Below the pieces are notes generated by a model, which ran no database searches, was not told the origin of the DNA, and saw nothing but the letters and a program-made list of their open reading frames with translations. Of a DNA stretch of 64,000 nt, positions 31,323 to 39,991 are shown in pieces. Both the position numbers and the translations under genes were made by a program. Location: contig CP119316.1 of the NCBI GenBank assembly GCA_029202985.1, forward strand, positions 992,001 through 1,056,000. Direction: 5' to 3'. Source of the stretch: Candidatus Andeanibacterium colombiense (lineage in GTDB: Bacteria > Pseudomonadota > Alphaproteobacteria > Sphingomonadales > Sphingomonadaceae). Within the stretch, counting starts at the first letter, position 1; every line of letters starts with the position of its first letter.

Positions 31323-32611
31323 TGCAGCGGCTCAGCAGCTCCGATCCCGATTTCGCGAAGAAATTCGCCCGCCTGGTCGAAGACCGGCGCGAAACCGACG
31401 TCGACGTGACCCAGGCGGTCTCGACCATCCTCGGCGAAATCCGCGCGCGGGGCGACGATGCGCTGGCCGAATTCACGATGCGCTACGACGATTTCGCGTT
31501 GCCCCAGGGCGAATGGCGGATCGATCCGGCGCGCTGCAAGGCGGCGTTCGACGCACTCGAACCCGATCTGCGCGATGCGCTGACCCTCGCGGCCGACCGC
31601 ATCCGCTCGTATCACGAAGCCCAGCTCCCCAAGAACCGCGACTATACCGACGAGGTCGGCATCCGCCTCGGCGCGCGGTGGGGAGCGGTCGATGCGGCCG
31701 GGCTCTACGTTCCGGGCGGGCGCGCTTCCTATCCTTCGTCGCTGCTGATGAACGCGATCCCGGCCAAGGTCGCCGGCGTGAAGCGCCTGACAATCTGCAC
31801 CCCGACGCCCAAGGGCGCTATCAACGAGCTGGTGCTCGCGGCCGCGCATCTCGCGGGCGTGGACGAAATCTGGCCGATCGGCGGTGCACAGGCGATCGGC
31901 GCTCTGGCCTATGGCACCGGGCGGATCGAACCGGTCGACGTGGTGACCGGCCCCGGTAACGCCTATGTCGCGGAGGCCAAGCGCCAGCTCTACGGCGTGG
32001 TCGGGATCGACATGGTCGCGGGCCCCAGCGAGATTCTGGTGATCGCAGACGGCCAGAACGATCCCGACTGGATCGCCGCCGACCTGCTCAGCCAGGCCGA
32101 GCACGATCCCGCCGCGCAATCGATCCTGATCACCGACGATGCGGGTTTCGCCGACCAGGTGAGCGATCGGATCGACGTTCAGCTTGCGATGCTCGAAACG
32201 AACCGGACCGCGCGTGCCAGCTGGGACCAGTACGGACTGATCGTGGTGGTGAGCGATCTCGCCAGCGAAGCCCCGCCGCTCGCCAATGCGCTGGCCGCCG
32301 AGCACATCGAGTTGGCGATCGACAACCCCGAGAAGATGTTCCAGCAGATCCGCCATGCCGGCAGCGTGTTCCTCGGGCGGATGACCCCCGAGGCGATCGG
32401 CGATTACGTCGCGGGTCCGAACCATGTCCTCCCGACCGGGCGCCGCGCGCGCTTTTCGTCCGGCCTTTCGGTGCTAGACTTCATGAAGCGCACCAGCTTC
32501 ATCGCGATCGACGAGCAGGGCCTGCAGGCGATCGGTCCCGCCGCGGTGCGCCTTGCCGAAATGGAAGGCCTGCCCGCCCATGCAAAATCAGTTCAATTGA
32601 GGCTCAAATGA
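31322..32611 (+). CDS. hisD: histidinol dehydrogenase
   Basis: A 429-residue zinc enzyme performing the last two steps of histidine synthesis. Recognised are VPGGRASYPSSLLMNAIPAK, the cofactor region VTGPGNAYVAEAKRQLYG, the zinc and catalytic residues in SQAEHDPAAQS and AEHIELAIDNPEKM, and the final GPNHVLPTGRRARFSSGLSV. The ATG overlaps the hisG stop (TGATG), and its stop overlaps the nusB start (ATGA), so hisG, hisD and nusB form one unit. Confidence 0.96.
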   Translation: MQRLSSSDPDFAKKFARLVEDRRETDVDVTQAVSTILGEIRARGDDALAEFTMRYDDFALPQGEWRIDPARCKAAFDALEPDLRDALTLAADRIRSYHEAQLPKNRDYTDEVGIRLGARWGAVDAAGLYVPGGRASYPSSLLMNAIPAKVAGVKRLTICTPTPKGAINELVLAAAHLAGVDEIWPIGGAQAIGALAYGTGRIEPVDVVTGPGNAYVAEAKRQLYGVVGIDMVAGPSEILVIADGQNDPDWIAADLLSQAEHDPAAQSILITDDAGFADQVSDRIDVQLAMLETNRTARASWDQYGLIVVVSDLASEAPPLANALAAEHIELAIDNPEKMFQQIRHAGSVFLGRMTPEAIGDYVAGPNHVLPTGRRARFSSGLSVLDFMKRTSFIAIDEQGLQAIGPAAVRLAEMEGLPAHAKSVQLRLK

Positions 32612-33057
32612 GCGGTCGCTCCAAATCCCGTTCCTCCGCGCGGCTTTCCGCGGTGCAGGCGCTGTACCAGCACGACATGGAAGGCACGCCTGCCGCGCGC
32701 CTGATCGACGAATTCCACCAGCACCGCCTGGGCCGCGAAATCGACGACGAGGGCGAAATGGCCGATGCCGAGATCGCGTTCTTCGACGACATCGTGCGGG
32801 GAGCGATCGCCCGCCGCGAGGAAATCGACGCGATCATCGAGGCCCGCCTGTCCGCAGGCTGGAATCTGAAGCGCCTCGACAAGACAATGCTCCAGATCCT
32901 GCGCGCCGGGACCTATGAGCTGCTGGCCCGCCCCGATGTGCCGCTTGGCAGCGCGATCAGCGAATATGTCGACGTAGCCCATGCGTTCTTCGACCGCCCG
33001 GAGGCGAATTTCGTCAATGGGGTGCTCGATGCGGTGGCGAAAGCGGTGCGCAGCTGA
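32608..33057 (+). CDS. nusB: transcription antitermination factor NusB
   Basis: A 149-residue RNA-binding helical protein that works with NusE in rRNA antitermination. The pattern ARLSAVQALYQHDM, LDKTMLQILRAGTYELLARP, VPLGSAISEYVDVAHAF and FVNGVLDAVAKAVR is characteristic. It is coupled to hisD by ATGA, and thiL follows after an intergenic repeat. A nusB-thiL pairing is common in bacteria. Confidence 0.95.
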   Translation: MSGRSKSRSSARLSAVQALYQHDMEGTPAARLIDEFHQHRLGREIDDEGEMADAEIAFFDDIVRGAIARREEIDAIIEARLSAGWNLKRLDKTMLQILRAGTYELLARPDVPLGSAISEYVDVAHAFFDRPEANFVNGVLDAVAKAVRS

Positions 33058-33074
33058 GCCGCCGCGCGAAAAGA

Positions 33075-33234
33075 CAACCCTCATCCAAGCTGCGGTAGCC
33101 TGCTGGCGCGGCAACCTGCGCTATCCTTCTCCCGTCAACGGGAGAAGAAATTGTGCGCTCCTTCTTCTCCCGTTGACGGGAGAAGGATACGAAGACTTGG
33201 TCCTCAGGACCTAGTCGGAGTTGGATGAGGGTTG
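33075..33234. repeat. 160-bp MITE-like palindromic element
   Basis: CAACCCTCATCCAA (33075-33088) and its exact complement (33221-33234) bound the element. Inside are two further hairpins with the same core, CCTTCTCCCGTCAACGGGAG near 33124-33147 and CTTCTCCCGTTGACGGGAG near 33163-33187, plus GGTCCTCAGGACC. There is no coding sequence. The size, 14-bp inverted ends and nested stems resemble non-autonomous transposon derivatives found in many copies in proteobacterial genomes. Confidence 0.75.
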
Positions 33235-33259
33235 GTCTTCGCAATCTTTCGGAGGAAAA

Positions 33260-34150
33260 ATGAGCGAAAGTTCCTTCATCGAAAGCCTCAGGGCGCTCGC
33301 CACCAGCCCCGCCGCGCGCGGGTTGGAGGACGATGCGGCGGTGCTCGACATTGGCGGCAAGCCGCTGGTGGTTACGCATGACATGCTGGTCGAGGGGGTT
33401 CACTTCCTGCCCGGCGCCGACATGGCCGATGTCGCGTGGAAGCTGGTTGCGACCAATCTTTCCGACCTTGCGGCCAAGGGCGCCAAACCGCTCGGCGTGA
33501 TTCTCGGCTTCATGCTCGGGCCGGAGGAACAACGGTTCCTTGCCGGGTTGAGCGAGGTGCTTGCGCGCTACGACGTGCCGTTGCTCGGCGGCGACACCAC
33601 TTCTGGCGGCCCGCCGCGGGCCTTCGGGATGACCGCGCTGGGCAGCGCCACTTTCGATCCAGTACCGTCGCGCGCCGGAGCCGAGCCGAGCGACGCGATC
33701 TACCTTTGCGGCTCGGTCGGGGCGGCGATGGTCGGGTTCGAGGCCTTGCGAGACGGGAACGGTGGCGACAGCGCAGCCTTCCGCCGCCCTGTTCCGCTGC
33801 TGGAGGAAGGACAAGCGCTCGCCCCGTTCGTCACCGCGATGATGGATGTTTCGGACGGCGTGCTGCTCGATGCCGCGCGGATGGCGCGCGCGAGCGACGT
33901 AACACTGGCGATCGACAGCGCCGCGGTGTCGATCGCAGCGCCCGAGGCGCGACGCCACGACGTCTTGCGCTGGGGCGACGATTACGCCCTGCTGTTCACC
34001 GCTCCATCAGGCACGGCCCTGCCCGTACCCGCGCAGCGGATCGGCACGGTCGCGGCCGCATCAGCCGCGCCGATCCTGCTCGACGGCATGCCGCTGAACG
34101 AAGCCGACGGCCTGGGTTACCAGCATGGCGAATCTTACAATGAGAAATAA
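33260..34150 (+). CDS. thiL: thiamine-monophosphate kinase
   Basis: A 296-residue kinase that makes thiamine diphosphate. Matches: GLEDDAAVLDIGGKPLVV, THDMLVEGVHFLPGADMADV, NLSDLAAKGAKPLGVILGF, and LLGGDTTSGGPPRA, which form the magnesium and ATP sites of this PurM-like fold, and MMDVSDGVLLDAARMARAS. The ATG at 33260 follows GGAGGAAAA. The C-terminal part is short, total length slightly below the family mean of about 320. Confidence 0.94.
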   Translation: MSESSFIESLRALATSPAARGLEDDAAVLDIGGKPLVVTHDMLVEGVHFLPGADMADVAWKLVATNLSDLAAKGAKPLGVILGFMLGPEEQRFLAGLSEVLARYDVPLLGGDTTSGGPPRAFGMTALGSATFDPVPSRAGAEPSDAIYLCGSVGAAMVGFEALRDGNGGDSAAFRRPVPLLEEGQALAPFVTAMMDVSDGVLLDAARMARASDVTLAIDSAAVSIAAPEARRHDVLRWGDDYALLFTAPSGTALPVPAQRIGTVAAASAAPILLDGMPLNEADGLGYQHGESYNEK

Positions 34151-34194
34151 CCGGAGAGGTTAAATCAGATTCGCGTCGTGTAGGAAAGTGGTTT

Positions 34195-35169
34195 TTAGTG
34201 GGCGCTCACATCCACGCCCTGGCGCCCGAGAACGTCCTTCAGCGCATGAAAAGCCTCGCGCTGGCGGTGGTTCGGAATCCCCGGATAAAGGTGATGGATC
34301 AAATGATATTCCATCGCCATCGACGCCCAGTAGCCGAGCCGCGCCTTGAAGATGCGGGTGTTATCGTAACGCCCCATCTGCTGCGGATGGTGCGGAGCCC
34401 AGCTGAGCCAGTAACGGATCCATGACAGACCGACCTGGCGCGGCAGCCACCACAGCAGCGCGACCTCGATCGCATAGCCGCTCCATGCCATGCCGAAGAA
34501 AGTGCCGAACATTACCAGCTGAAGCAACGTGGTCTGCATCACCGCGCGGCGCGAGGCCGGCGTGTCCATGTCAGCCATCATGCGCTTGTAGCGCATCACC
34601 GAGCCTTCGACGCCGGGCTGGCGGTTCCACCAGGTCTTGAGGATCGCCTGCCACCAGTTGGGTGCGCCGTCGGTGTAATCCGGATCGCGCTCCGCATCGT
34701 TGGTGTATTTATGGTGCTCCATGTGAGTGAGCCGCGCGACGCCGAAACCGAGCGCGATCGGAATGGTCGACAGGTGACCGGTCAGCTCGTTCGCCCAGTA
34801 ATGCTTGTGCCCGCGCGGATAGATGTTCGAATGCATCGCCTCGTGGCTCGGGATGAAGCCATAAGCCGCGCAGAAGGTCGCGAAGACGCAGCCGAGCGCC
34901 AGCCCGACCGGCCCGAGCAAGCCCATCACCGCGAGCGGAAACAGGCTGACCCAGACAAGGAAGCAGCCGACCGTCAGCGCCGCATAGACCCACATCCGCC
35001 CGGTGTGGAATTGCATCGCAATGTCCCGCTCTTCCTTGCGGAGCGAGCGGCGGGCTTCCTTATCGAGTTCGTCGTCCGCCAGCAGCGGGAGCGCCAGCGC
35101 ATCGCCGCCCGGAGCGTCGAGCATCTCGCGTAGCAGCGCATCATCTTCCCTCAGCGGCCCGTCCGTCAC
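34195..35169 (-). CDS. fatty acid desaturase/carotenoid-hydroxylase-type di-iron membrane enzyme
   Basis: A 324-residue membrane enzyme with the three histidine boxes of the desaturase family: HEAMHSN, HMEHHKYTND and HLIHH, separated by four helices. The third box, and the arrangement before it (WASMAMEYHLIHHLYPGIPN), suit beta-carotene hydroxylase (CrtR-type) or acyl desaturases. The family name does not settle the substrate. The start is a GTG that overlaps the stop of the small membrane gene upstream (GTGA). No other carotenoid genes lie nearby. Confidence 0.87.
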   Translation of the reverse strand: MTDGPLREDDALLREMLDAPGGDALALPLLADDELDKEARRSLRKEERDIAMQFHTGRMWVYAALTVGCFLVWVSLFPLAVMGLLGPVGLALGCVFATFCAAYGFIPSHEAMHSNIYPRGHKHYWANELTGHLSTIPIALGFGVARLTHMEHHKYTNDAERDPDYTDGAPNWWQAILKTWWNRQPGVEGSVMRYKRMMADMDTPASRRAVMQTTLLQLVMFGTFFGMAWSGYAIEVALLWWLPRQVGLSWIRYWLSWAPHHPQQMGRYDNTRIFKARLGYWASMAMEYHLIHHLYPGIPNHRQREAFHALKDVLGRQGVDVSAH

Positions 35170-35360
35170 AACCAGCGCCCCTTGATGTTGGCATAGAGCC
35201 CCCAAGCCCCGCCGAATGCCAAGCCGAAGGCAATCGGACTGAGGCCAAACGGCCTTGGAATTCCCGACAGCCGCATCAACTGCGCGGTCAACGGCGCGAT
35301 GAAACCAATGCCGAACAGGAACGGCATCACGGCGAACAATTTGCGGATCGCTTCGGTCAT
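35166..35360 (-). CDS. small two-helix membrane protein coupled to the desaturase
   Basis: A 64-residue protein with two predicted helices (about 8-27 and 40-58: LFAVMPFLFGIGFIAPLTAQ, and SPIAFGLAFGGAWGLYANI). Its stop overlaps the GTG start of the desaturase, so the two are translated together. The gene is short but has a plausible start and continuous hydrophobic pattern. It might stabilise or partner the desaturase, which is inference from coupling only. Confidence 0.65.
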   Translation of the reverse strand: MTEAIRKLFAVMPFLFGIGFIAPLTAQLMRLSGIPRPFGLSPIAFGLAFGGAWGLYANIKGRWL

Positions 35361-35606
35361 GGAAGTTAATCTATTATAAACCAGCGTGAGGCGCAAGATT
35401 CCTCGGTTTCTGCGTAGTTTATATGACAAGCCTGCGCCGCATCGGGACTGTCGGGCGGCCGTGCCGCCAAATGCGCCATTACGGGGCGAGGCGTGCAGGG
35501 CTTTTGCGCTTGCTTCGCCGGGCACGGCCCATTAGCCCTTCAGCAAAACGCGGCTCGGAGGCATTTCGATGCCTACCGGTCCGATCCTTTGAGAGGGGGA
35601 TAATCT

Positions 35607-37715
35607 GTGAGCCTGGTAGAGATTTCGATCGCTTTAGGATTGCTGGCCATCGTCTATGGCTTCGTGACCAGCCGCCAAGTGCTGGGCGCAAGCCCCGGCA
35701 ACGAGAAAATGCAGGAGATCGCCGCGGCGATCCAGGAAGGCGCACAGGCCTATCTGAAGCGCCAATACACCACCATCGCCATCGTCGGCGTGATCGTAGC
35801 CGCTATCGTCGCCTGGGCGCTGGGCACCGTCTCCGCCGCCGGTTTCGTGATCGGCGCGGTGCTGTCGGGCGTTGCCGGGTTCATCGGAATGAATATCTCG
35901 GTGCGCGCGAACGTGCGGACCGCGGCGGCTGCCCAGAAGGGCCTCCAGGCCGGGCTGACGCTGGCGTTCCGCGCTGGCGCGATCACCGGCATGCTGGTTG
36001 CGGGCCTCGCGCTGCTCGCGATCGCGGTGTTCTATTGGTACCTCACCGGGCCGGCCGGTTACACGGTCGGCGGGCCGGACCGCACCGTGGTCGAGGCGCT
36101 GACCGCCCTGGCCTTCGGCGCTTCGCTGATCTCGATCTTCGCGCGTCTCGGCGGCGGGATCTTCACCAAGGCGGCCGATGTCGGCGCCGACCTCGTCGGC
36201 AAGGTCGAGGCCGGGATCCCCGAAGACGATCCACGCAACCCGGCGGTGATTGCGGACAATGTCGGCGACAATGTCGGCGACTGCGCGGGCATGGCGGCCG
36301 ATCTGTTCGAGACCTATGTCGTGACCGTCGGCGCTACGATGGTGATGATCGCGCTGCTGCTGAAGACCGCGCCCAACCTCGGCGCGCTGATGGCTCTGCC
36401 CCTGCTGATCGGCGGCGTGTGCATCGTCACCTCGATCATCGGGACCTATTTCGTCCGCCTCGGCAAATCGAACAACGTGATGGGCGCGATGTACAAGGGC
36501 TTCCTGGTCACCGCGATCCTGTCGATCCCGGCGATCTGGTTCGCGATGCACCATGCGCTGGGCAACATGGAGACGATGACCGCCTACCAGGCGTTCGGCA
36601 ACGACTACGCCTTCAGCGGGCGCACCTTGTTCTACGCCGGCCTCGTCGGCCTGCTGCTGACCGGGCTGATCATCTGGATCACCGAGTATTACACCGGCAC
36701 CAACTTCCGCCCGGTGCGCTCGATCGCGAAGGCTTCGGAGACCGGCCACGGCACCAACGTGATCCAGGGCCTCGCGATCAGCATGGAAGCCACCGCCCTG
36801 CCGGCACTGGCGATCGTCGTCAGCATGATCGTGACCTACCAGCTTGCCGGTCCGCTCGGGATCGCCTTCGGCGCGACCGCGATGCTGGCGCTGGCCGGCA
36901 TGGTCGTCGCGCTCGACGCCTATGGCCCGGTCACAGACAATGCCGGCGGGATCGCCGAAATGGCCGGACTGGACGACAGTGTGCGCGAGAAGACCGATTT
37001 GCTGGACGCGGTCGGCAACACGACCAAGGCGGTGACCAAGGGCTATGCGATCGGATCGGCCGGCCTTGCCGCGCTGGTGCTGTTCGCCGCCTACACCACC
37101 GACCTGCGCGAGTTCTTCCCCAACCTGCAGGTGAACTTCAGCCTCGAGAACCCCTATGTGATCGTCGGGCTGCTGCTCGGCGCCTTGCTGCCCTACCTGT
37201 TCGGCTCGATGGGGATGACCGCCGTCGGCCGCGCGGCGGGCGACGTGGTCAAGGACGTGCGCGACCAGTTCGCGAACGATCCCGGCATCATGGCAGGCAC
37301 TTCGAAGCCGAACTACGCGCGCACGGTCGATCTGGTGACCAAGGCCGCGATCAAGGAGATGATCGTGCCCTCGCTGCTGCCGGTGCTGGCCCCGATCGCG
37401 GTGTTCTTCGTGATCCGCCTGGTTGCCGGGGCCGATAACGGCTTCGCCGCGCTCGGCGCGCTGCTGCTCGGCGTGATCGTCGGCGGGCTGTTCCTGGCGA
37501 TCTCGATGACCGCCGGCGGCGGCGCGTGGGACAATGCCAAGAAATACATCGAAGACGGTCACCACGGCGGCAAGGGCAGCGAAGCCCACAAGGCCGCTGT
37601 GACCGGCGACACGGTCGGCGATCCCTACAAGGACACCGCCGGCCCGGCCGTGAACCCGATGATCAAGATCACCAACATCGTCGCGCTCCTGCTGCTCTCG
37701 GCGCTCGCAGGCTGA
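35607..37715 (+). CDS. hppA: membrane proton-pumping pyrophosphatase (K+-independent type)
   Basis: A 702-residue membrane enzyme with about 16 helices that couples pyrophosphate hydrolysis to ion pumping. The pyrophosphate-binding motif GADLVGKVEAGIPEDDPRNP, and DNVGDNVGDCAGMAADLFE and the late DTVGDPYKDTAGPAVNPMIK, are intact. The Lys in GNTTKAVTKGYAIGSA marks the potassium-independent class (potassium-dependent forms have Ala there). The start is a GTG at 35607. A strong terminator follows. A 246-base gap upstream holds no gene I can support. Confidence 0.96.
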   Translation: MSLVEISIALGLLAIVYGFVTSRQVLGASPGNEKMQEIAAAIQEGAQAYLKRQYTTIAIVGVIVAAIVAWALGTVSAAGFVIGAVLSGVAGFIGMNISVRANVRTAAAAQKGLQAGLTLAFRAGAITGMLVAGLALLAIAVFYWYLTGPAGYTVGGPDRTVVEALTALAFGASLISIFARLGGGIFTKAADVGADLVGKVEAGIPEDDPRNPAVIADNVGDNVGDCAGMAADLFETYVVTVGATMVMIALLLKTAPNLGALMALPLLIGGVCIVTSIIGTYFVRLGKSNNVMGAMYKGFLVTAILSIPAIWFAMHHALGNMETMTAYQAFGNDYAFSGRTLFYAGLVGLLLTGLIIWITEYYTGTNFRPVRSIAKASETGHGTNVIQGLAISMEATALPALAIVVSMIVTYQLAGPLGIAFGATAMLALAGMVVALDAYGPVTDNAGGIAEMAGLDDSVREKTDLLDAVGNTTKAVTKGYAIGSAGLAALVLFAAYTTDLREFFPNLQVNFSLENPYVIVGLLLGALLPYLFGSMGMTAVGRAAGDVVKDVRDQFANDPGIMAGTSKPNYARTVDLVTKAAIKEMIVPSLLPVLAPIAVFFVIRLVAGADNGFAALGALLLGVIVGGLFLAISMTAGGGAWDNAKKYIEDGHHGGKGSEAHKAAVTGDTVGDPYKDTAGPAVNPMIKITNIVALLLLSALAG

Positions 37716-37738
37716 TTGCTTTCTCTTCGAGAGGGACT

Positions 37739-37777
37739 GAAAGGCCCCGCCCGGTAACACACCGGGCGGGGCCTTTC
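37739..37777 (+). terminator. strong hairpin terminator of hppA
   Basis: A perfect 17-bp stem, GAAAGGCCCCGCCCGGT (37739-37755) with its complement at 37761-37777, encloses the loop AACAC. The 3' arm ends CCTTTC, so the T run is short but the stem is very stable. Confidence 0.85.
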
Positions 37778-37890
37778 CCTTTCCGGGACAGGCCCGACGC
37801 GCCGCTCCCCACTTAACATTTCCTTCGCCATAGCCGGCTAGACCGACCATCCAAGCGGCAGCCGACGCCGCCTTTCGAGGGTTAACGCGC

Positions 37891-39069
37891 TTGGCGAGCG
37901 AACCGCTTCACTTGCAGGATAGTGCCCGGCCCGCCGCGGCGGCGCCCATCCGCGCGCCCGCGATCCACGCGGTGGCGCGCGACTGGCTCGAACTTGCCGG
38001 GGCGGAGGCGGTGACCCGCTGGGATGCCCTGGCGCAATGGGCCAGCACGCCCAATCCGTTCTTCGAAAGCTGGTACCTGCTCCCTGCGCTGGAGGCCTTC
38101 GATCCGGCCGGCCGGGTGACGCTGCTGTGCGTCGAGGCTGACGGCGAACTTGCCGGGCTGCTGCCGCTGTCGCTCGAAAACCGCTATTACCACCATCCGC
38201 TGCCGCAATGGTCGAGCTGGATGCACGGCAATTGCTTTCTCGGCGCGCCGCTGGTCGCGCGCGGGCTGGAAAAGGAATTCTGGCGCGCGGTGCTCGGCTG
38301 GGCCGATGCCCATGCCGGCAAGGCGCTGTTCCTCCACCTTGCGCAAATGCCGCTCGACGGCCCGCTCGACGAAGCGCTCGCCGCGGTGCTGGCCGAACAA
38401 AAGCGCCCCGCCGCGCTGGTCCATCGCGAGGAGCGCGCCCTGCTGCGCTCCGACCTCACGCCCGAGGCCTATCTCCAAGCCGCGCTGTCGCCGAAGAAGC
38501 GCAAGGAACTGCGCCGCCAGTACAACCGGCTGGCCGAGGAAGGCACGTTGCGGTTCGAACGCCGCCGCGATGCCGAGGCGATCACCGCCTGGACCGAGGC
38601 CTTCCTGAATCTGGAAGCCTCGGGCTGGAAGGGCAAGACCGGCCACGCGATGGCGAACGACCGCGAGACCACCGCGCTGTTCATCGCCGCGCTCGAAGGC
38701 GCGGCCGAACGTGGGCGGCTGGAACGGCTGATGCTGACACTCGACGGCGCGCCGATCGCGATGCTGGCGAATTTCCTCACCGCGCCCGCGGCCTTCTCGT
38801 TCAAGACCGCGTTCGACGAACGATATGCCCGCTTTTCGCCCGGCGTGCTGCTCCAGCGCGAGAACCTCGCTCTGCTGGACCGCGCCGGCTTCGATTATTG
38901 CGACAGCTGCGCCAGCGCCGACCATCCGATGATCGACCACGTGTGGCGCGAACGCCGCGCGATCGGGCGCTATTCGATCGGCATCGGCGGCCCGCTGCGC
39001 CGTGCCGCGTTCCGCGCGCTTTCCTGGGCCGAGGCCCGGACCCAATCCCCCGCCCCATCGAATGGCTGA
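37891..39069 (+). CDS. BioF2/GNAT-type acyltransferase (FemAB-like)
   Basis: A 392-residue protein of the acetyltransf_6 (BioF2-like) group. The N-terminal half has WDALAQWASTPNPFFESWYL, where the group usually has an FxSxxW block; the C-terminal half has LSPKKRKELRRQYNRLAEEG, GWKGKTGHAM and LMLTLDGAPIAMLANFLTAP, the acyl-CoA N-acyltransferase fold seen in polysaccharide and FemAB-like enzymes. The start is a TTG (37891), the only one keeping the N-terminus near family length. It is followed in 13 bases by a cupin protein. The substrate is unknown. Confidence 0.75.
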   Translation: MASEPLHLQDSARPAAAAPIRAPAIHAVARDWLELAGAEAVTRWDALAQWASTPNPFFESWYLLPALEAFDPAGRVTLLCVEADGELAGLLPLSLENRYYHHPLPQWSSWMHGNCFLGAPLVARGLEKEFWRAVLGWADAHAGKALFLHLAQMPLDGPLDEALAAVLAEQKRPAALVHREERALLRSDLTPEAYLQAALSPKKRKELRRQYNRLAEEGTLRFERRRDAEAITAWTEAFLNLEASGWKGKTGHAMANDRETTALFIAALEGAAERGRLERLMLTLDGAPIAMLANFLTAPAAFSFKTAFDERYARFSPGVLLQRENLALLDRAGFDYCDSCASADHPMIDHVWRERRAIGRYSIGIGGPLRRAAFRALSWAEARTQSPAPSNG

Positions 39070-39081
39070 CAGGACCGACTC

Positions 39082-39960
39082 ATGAGCATCGAAACCAACC
39101 CGCCGGCCAAGGGCGAAGCGATCGACCTGCTGACCCCGGAATCGCGCGCGCGCTTTGCGGCGAGCTATCCGGAAGTGCCGCATAAGCTGCAGCACAACCT
39201 CCACCGACATCCGCTGCTCGAATTCGACCGGCTGGCGCAGCTGGCGGAGGCGCTGCCCCGGGAGTCGGTCGAATACAATCTTGCCGATCTGCCGATCGCG
39301 GTCGACGGCAAGCCCGACCGTCCGGACATGACCATCGGCGAGATGATCCGCCAGATCGGCACCGCCGGAAGCTGGTGCGTGCTGCAAAACATCGAGCAGG
39401 ATCCCGAATATGCGCAGCTGCTCAACGATCTGCTCGACGACGTGATGCCGCAGGTCGAAGCCAAGACCGGCAAGATGATGCACCGCGTCGGCTTCATTTT
39501 CGTCACTTCGCCCGGCGGCGTGACCCCCGCCCATTTCGATCCCGAGCACAATATCCTGCTCCAGATCCGCGGCTCCAAGGTAATGACGCAGTTCCCGGTG
39601 ACCGAAACGGTCTACGCGAAGGACGAGGCGCACGAGGGCTATCACACCGGCGGCCCGCGCGAAGTACCCTGGAACGAGCGGCTGGAGACCGATGGCGTCG
39701 AACTGCCGCTGACGCCGGGCGAAGGCCTGTTCGTGCCGGTGATGGCGCCGCACTTCGTCAGGAACGGACCGGAACCCTCGATCTCGCTGTCGATCACCTG
39801 GCGTTCCGACTGGAGCTACGAAGAGGCCGACGCCCGCGCGTTCAACAGCCTGCTGCGCCGGATGGGGCTCAAGCCGAAGGCGCCGGGCCGGTGGCCCAAG
39901 CGCAACAGGGCCAAGGCAATCGGCTGGCGAATTTATCGGAAATTTGCCAAGTCGAATTGA
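39082..39960 (+). CDS. JmjC/cupin-like putative Fe(II)/2-oxoglutarate oxygenase
   Basis: A 292-residue protein. The central cupin shows HFDPEHN (His and Asp as candidate iron ligands) and APHFVRN (distal His), spaced as in JmjC-type 2-oxoglutarate oxygenases. LLQIRGSKVMTQFP and LPLTPGEGLFVPVMAPHF are the intervening strands. The positively charged C-terminus (RWPKRNRAKAIGWRIYRKFA) may contact membrane lipid or nucleic acid. It is probably co-transcribed with the acyltransferase upstream. A hydroxylase activity is inferred from the fold, and the substrate cannot be read. Confidence 0.72.
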   Translation: MSIETNPPAKGEAIDLLTPESRARFAASYPEVPHKLQHNLHRHPLLEFDRLAQLAEALPRESVEYNLADLPIAVDGKPDRPDMTIGEMIRQIGTAGSWCVLQNIEQDPEYAQLLNDLLDDVMPQVEAKTGKMMHRVGFIFVTSPGGVTPAHFDPEHNILLQIRGSKVMTQFPVTETVYAKDEAHEGYHTGGPREVPWNERLETDGVELPLTPGEGLFVPVMAPHFVRNGPEPSISLSITWRSDWSYEEADARAFNSLLRRMGLKPKAPGRWPKRNRAKAIGWRIYRKFAKSN

Positions 39961-39991
39961 CTCCCGCGTGAGCCGGCCCAAATGGTCGCAA

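Noticed and set aside
35634..37850. A 738-codon frame antisense to hppA
   Set aside because: It is composed of His/Arg/Asp-rich low-information sequence and overlaps a certain gene completely.
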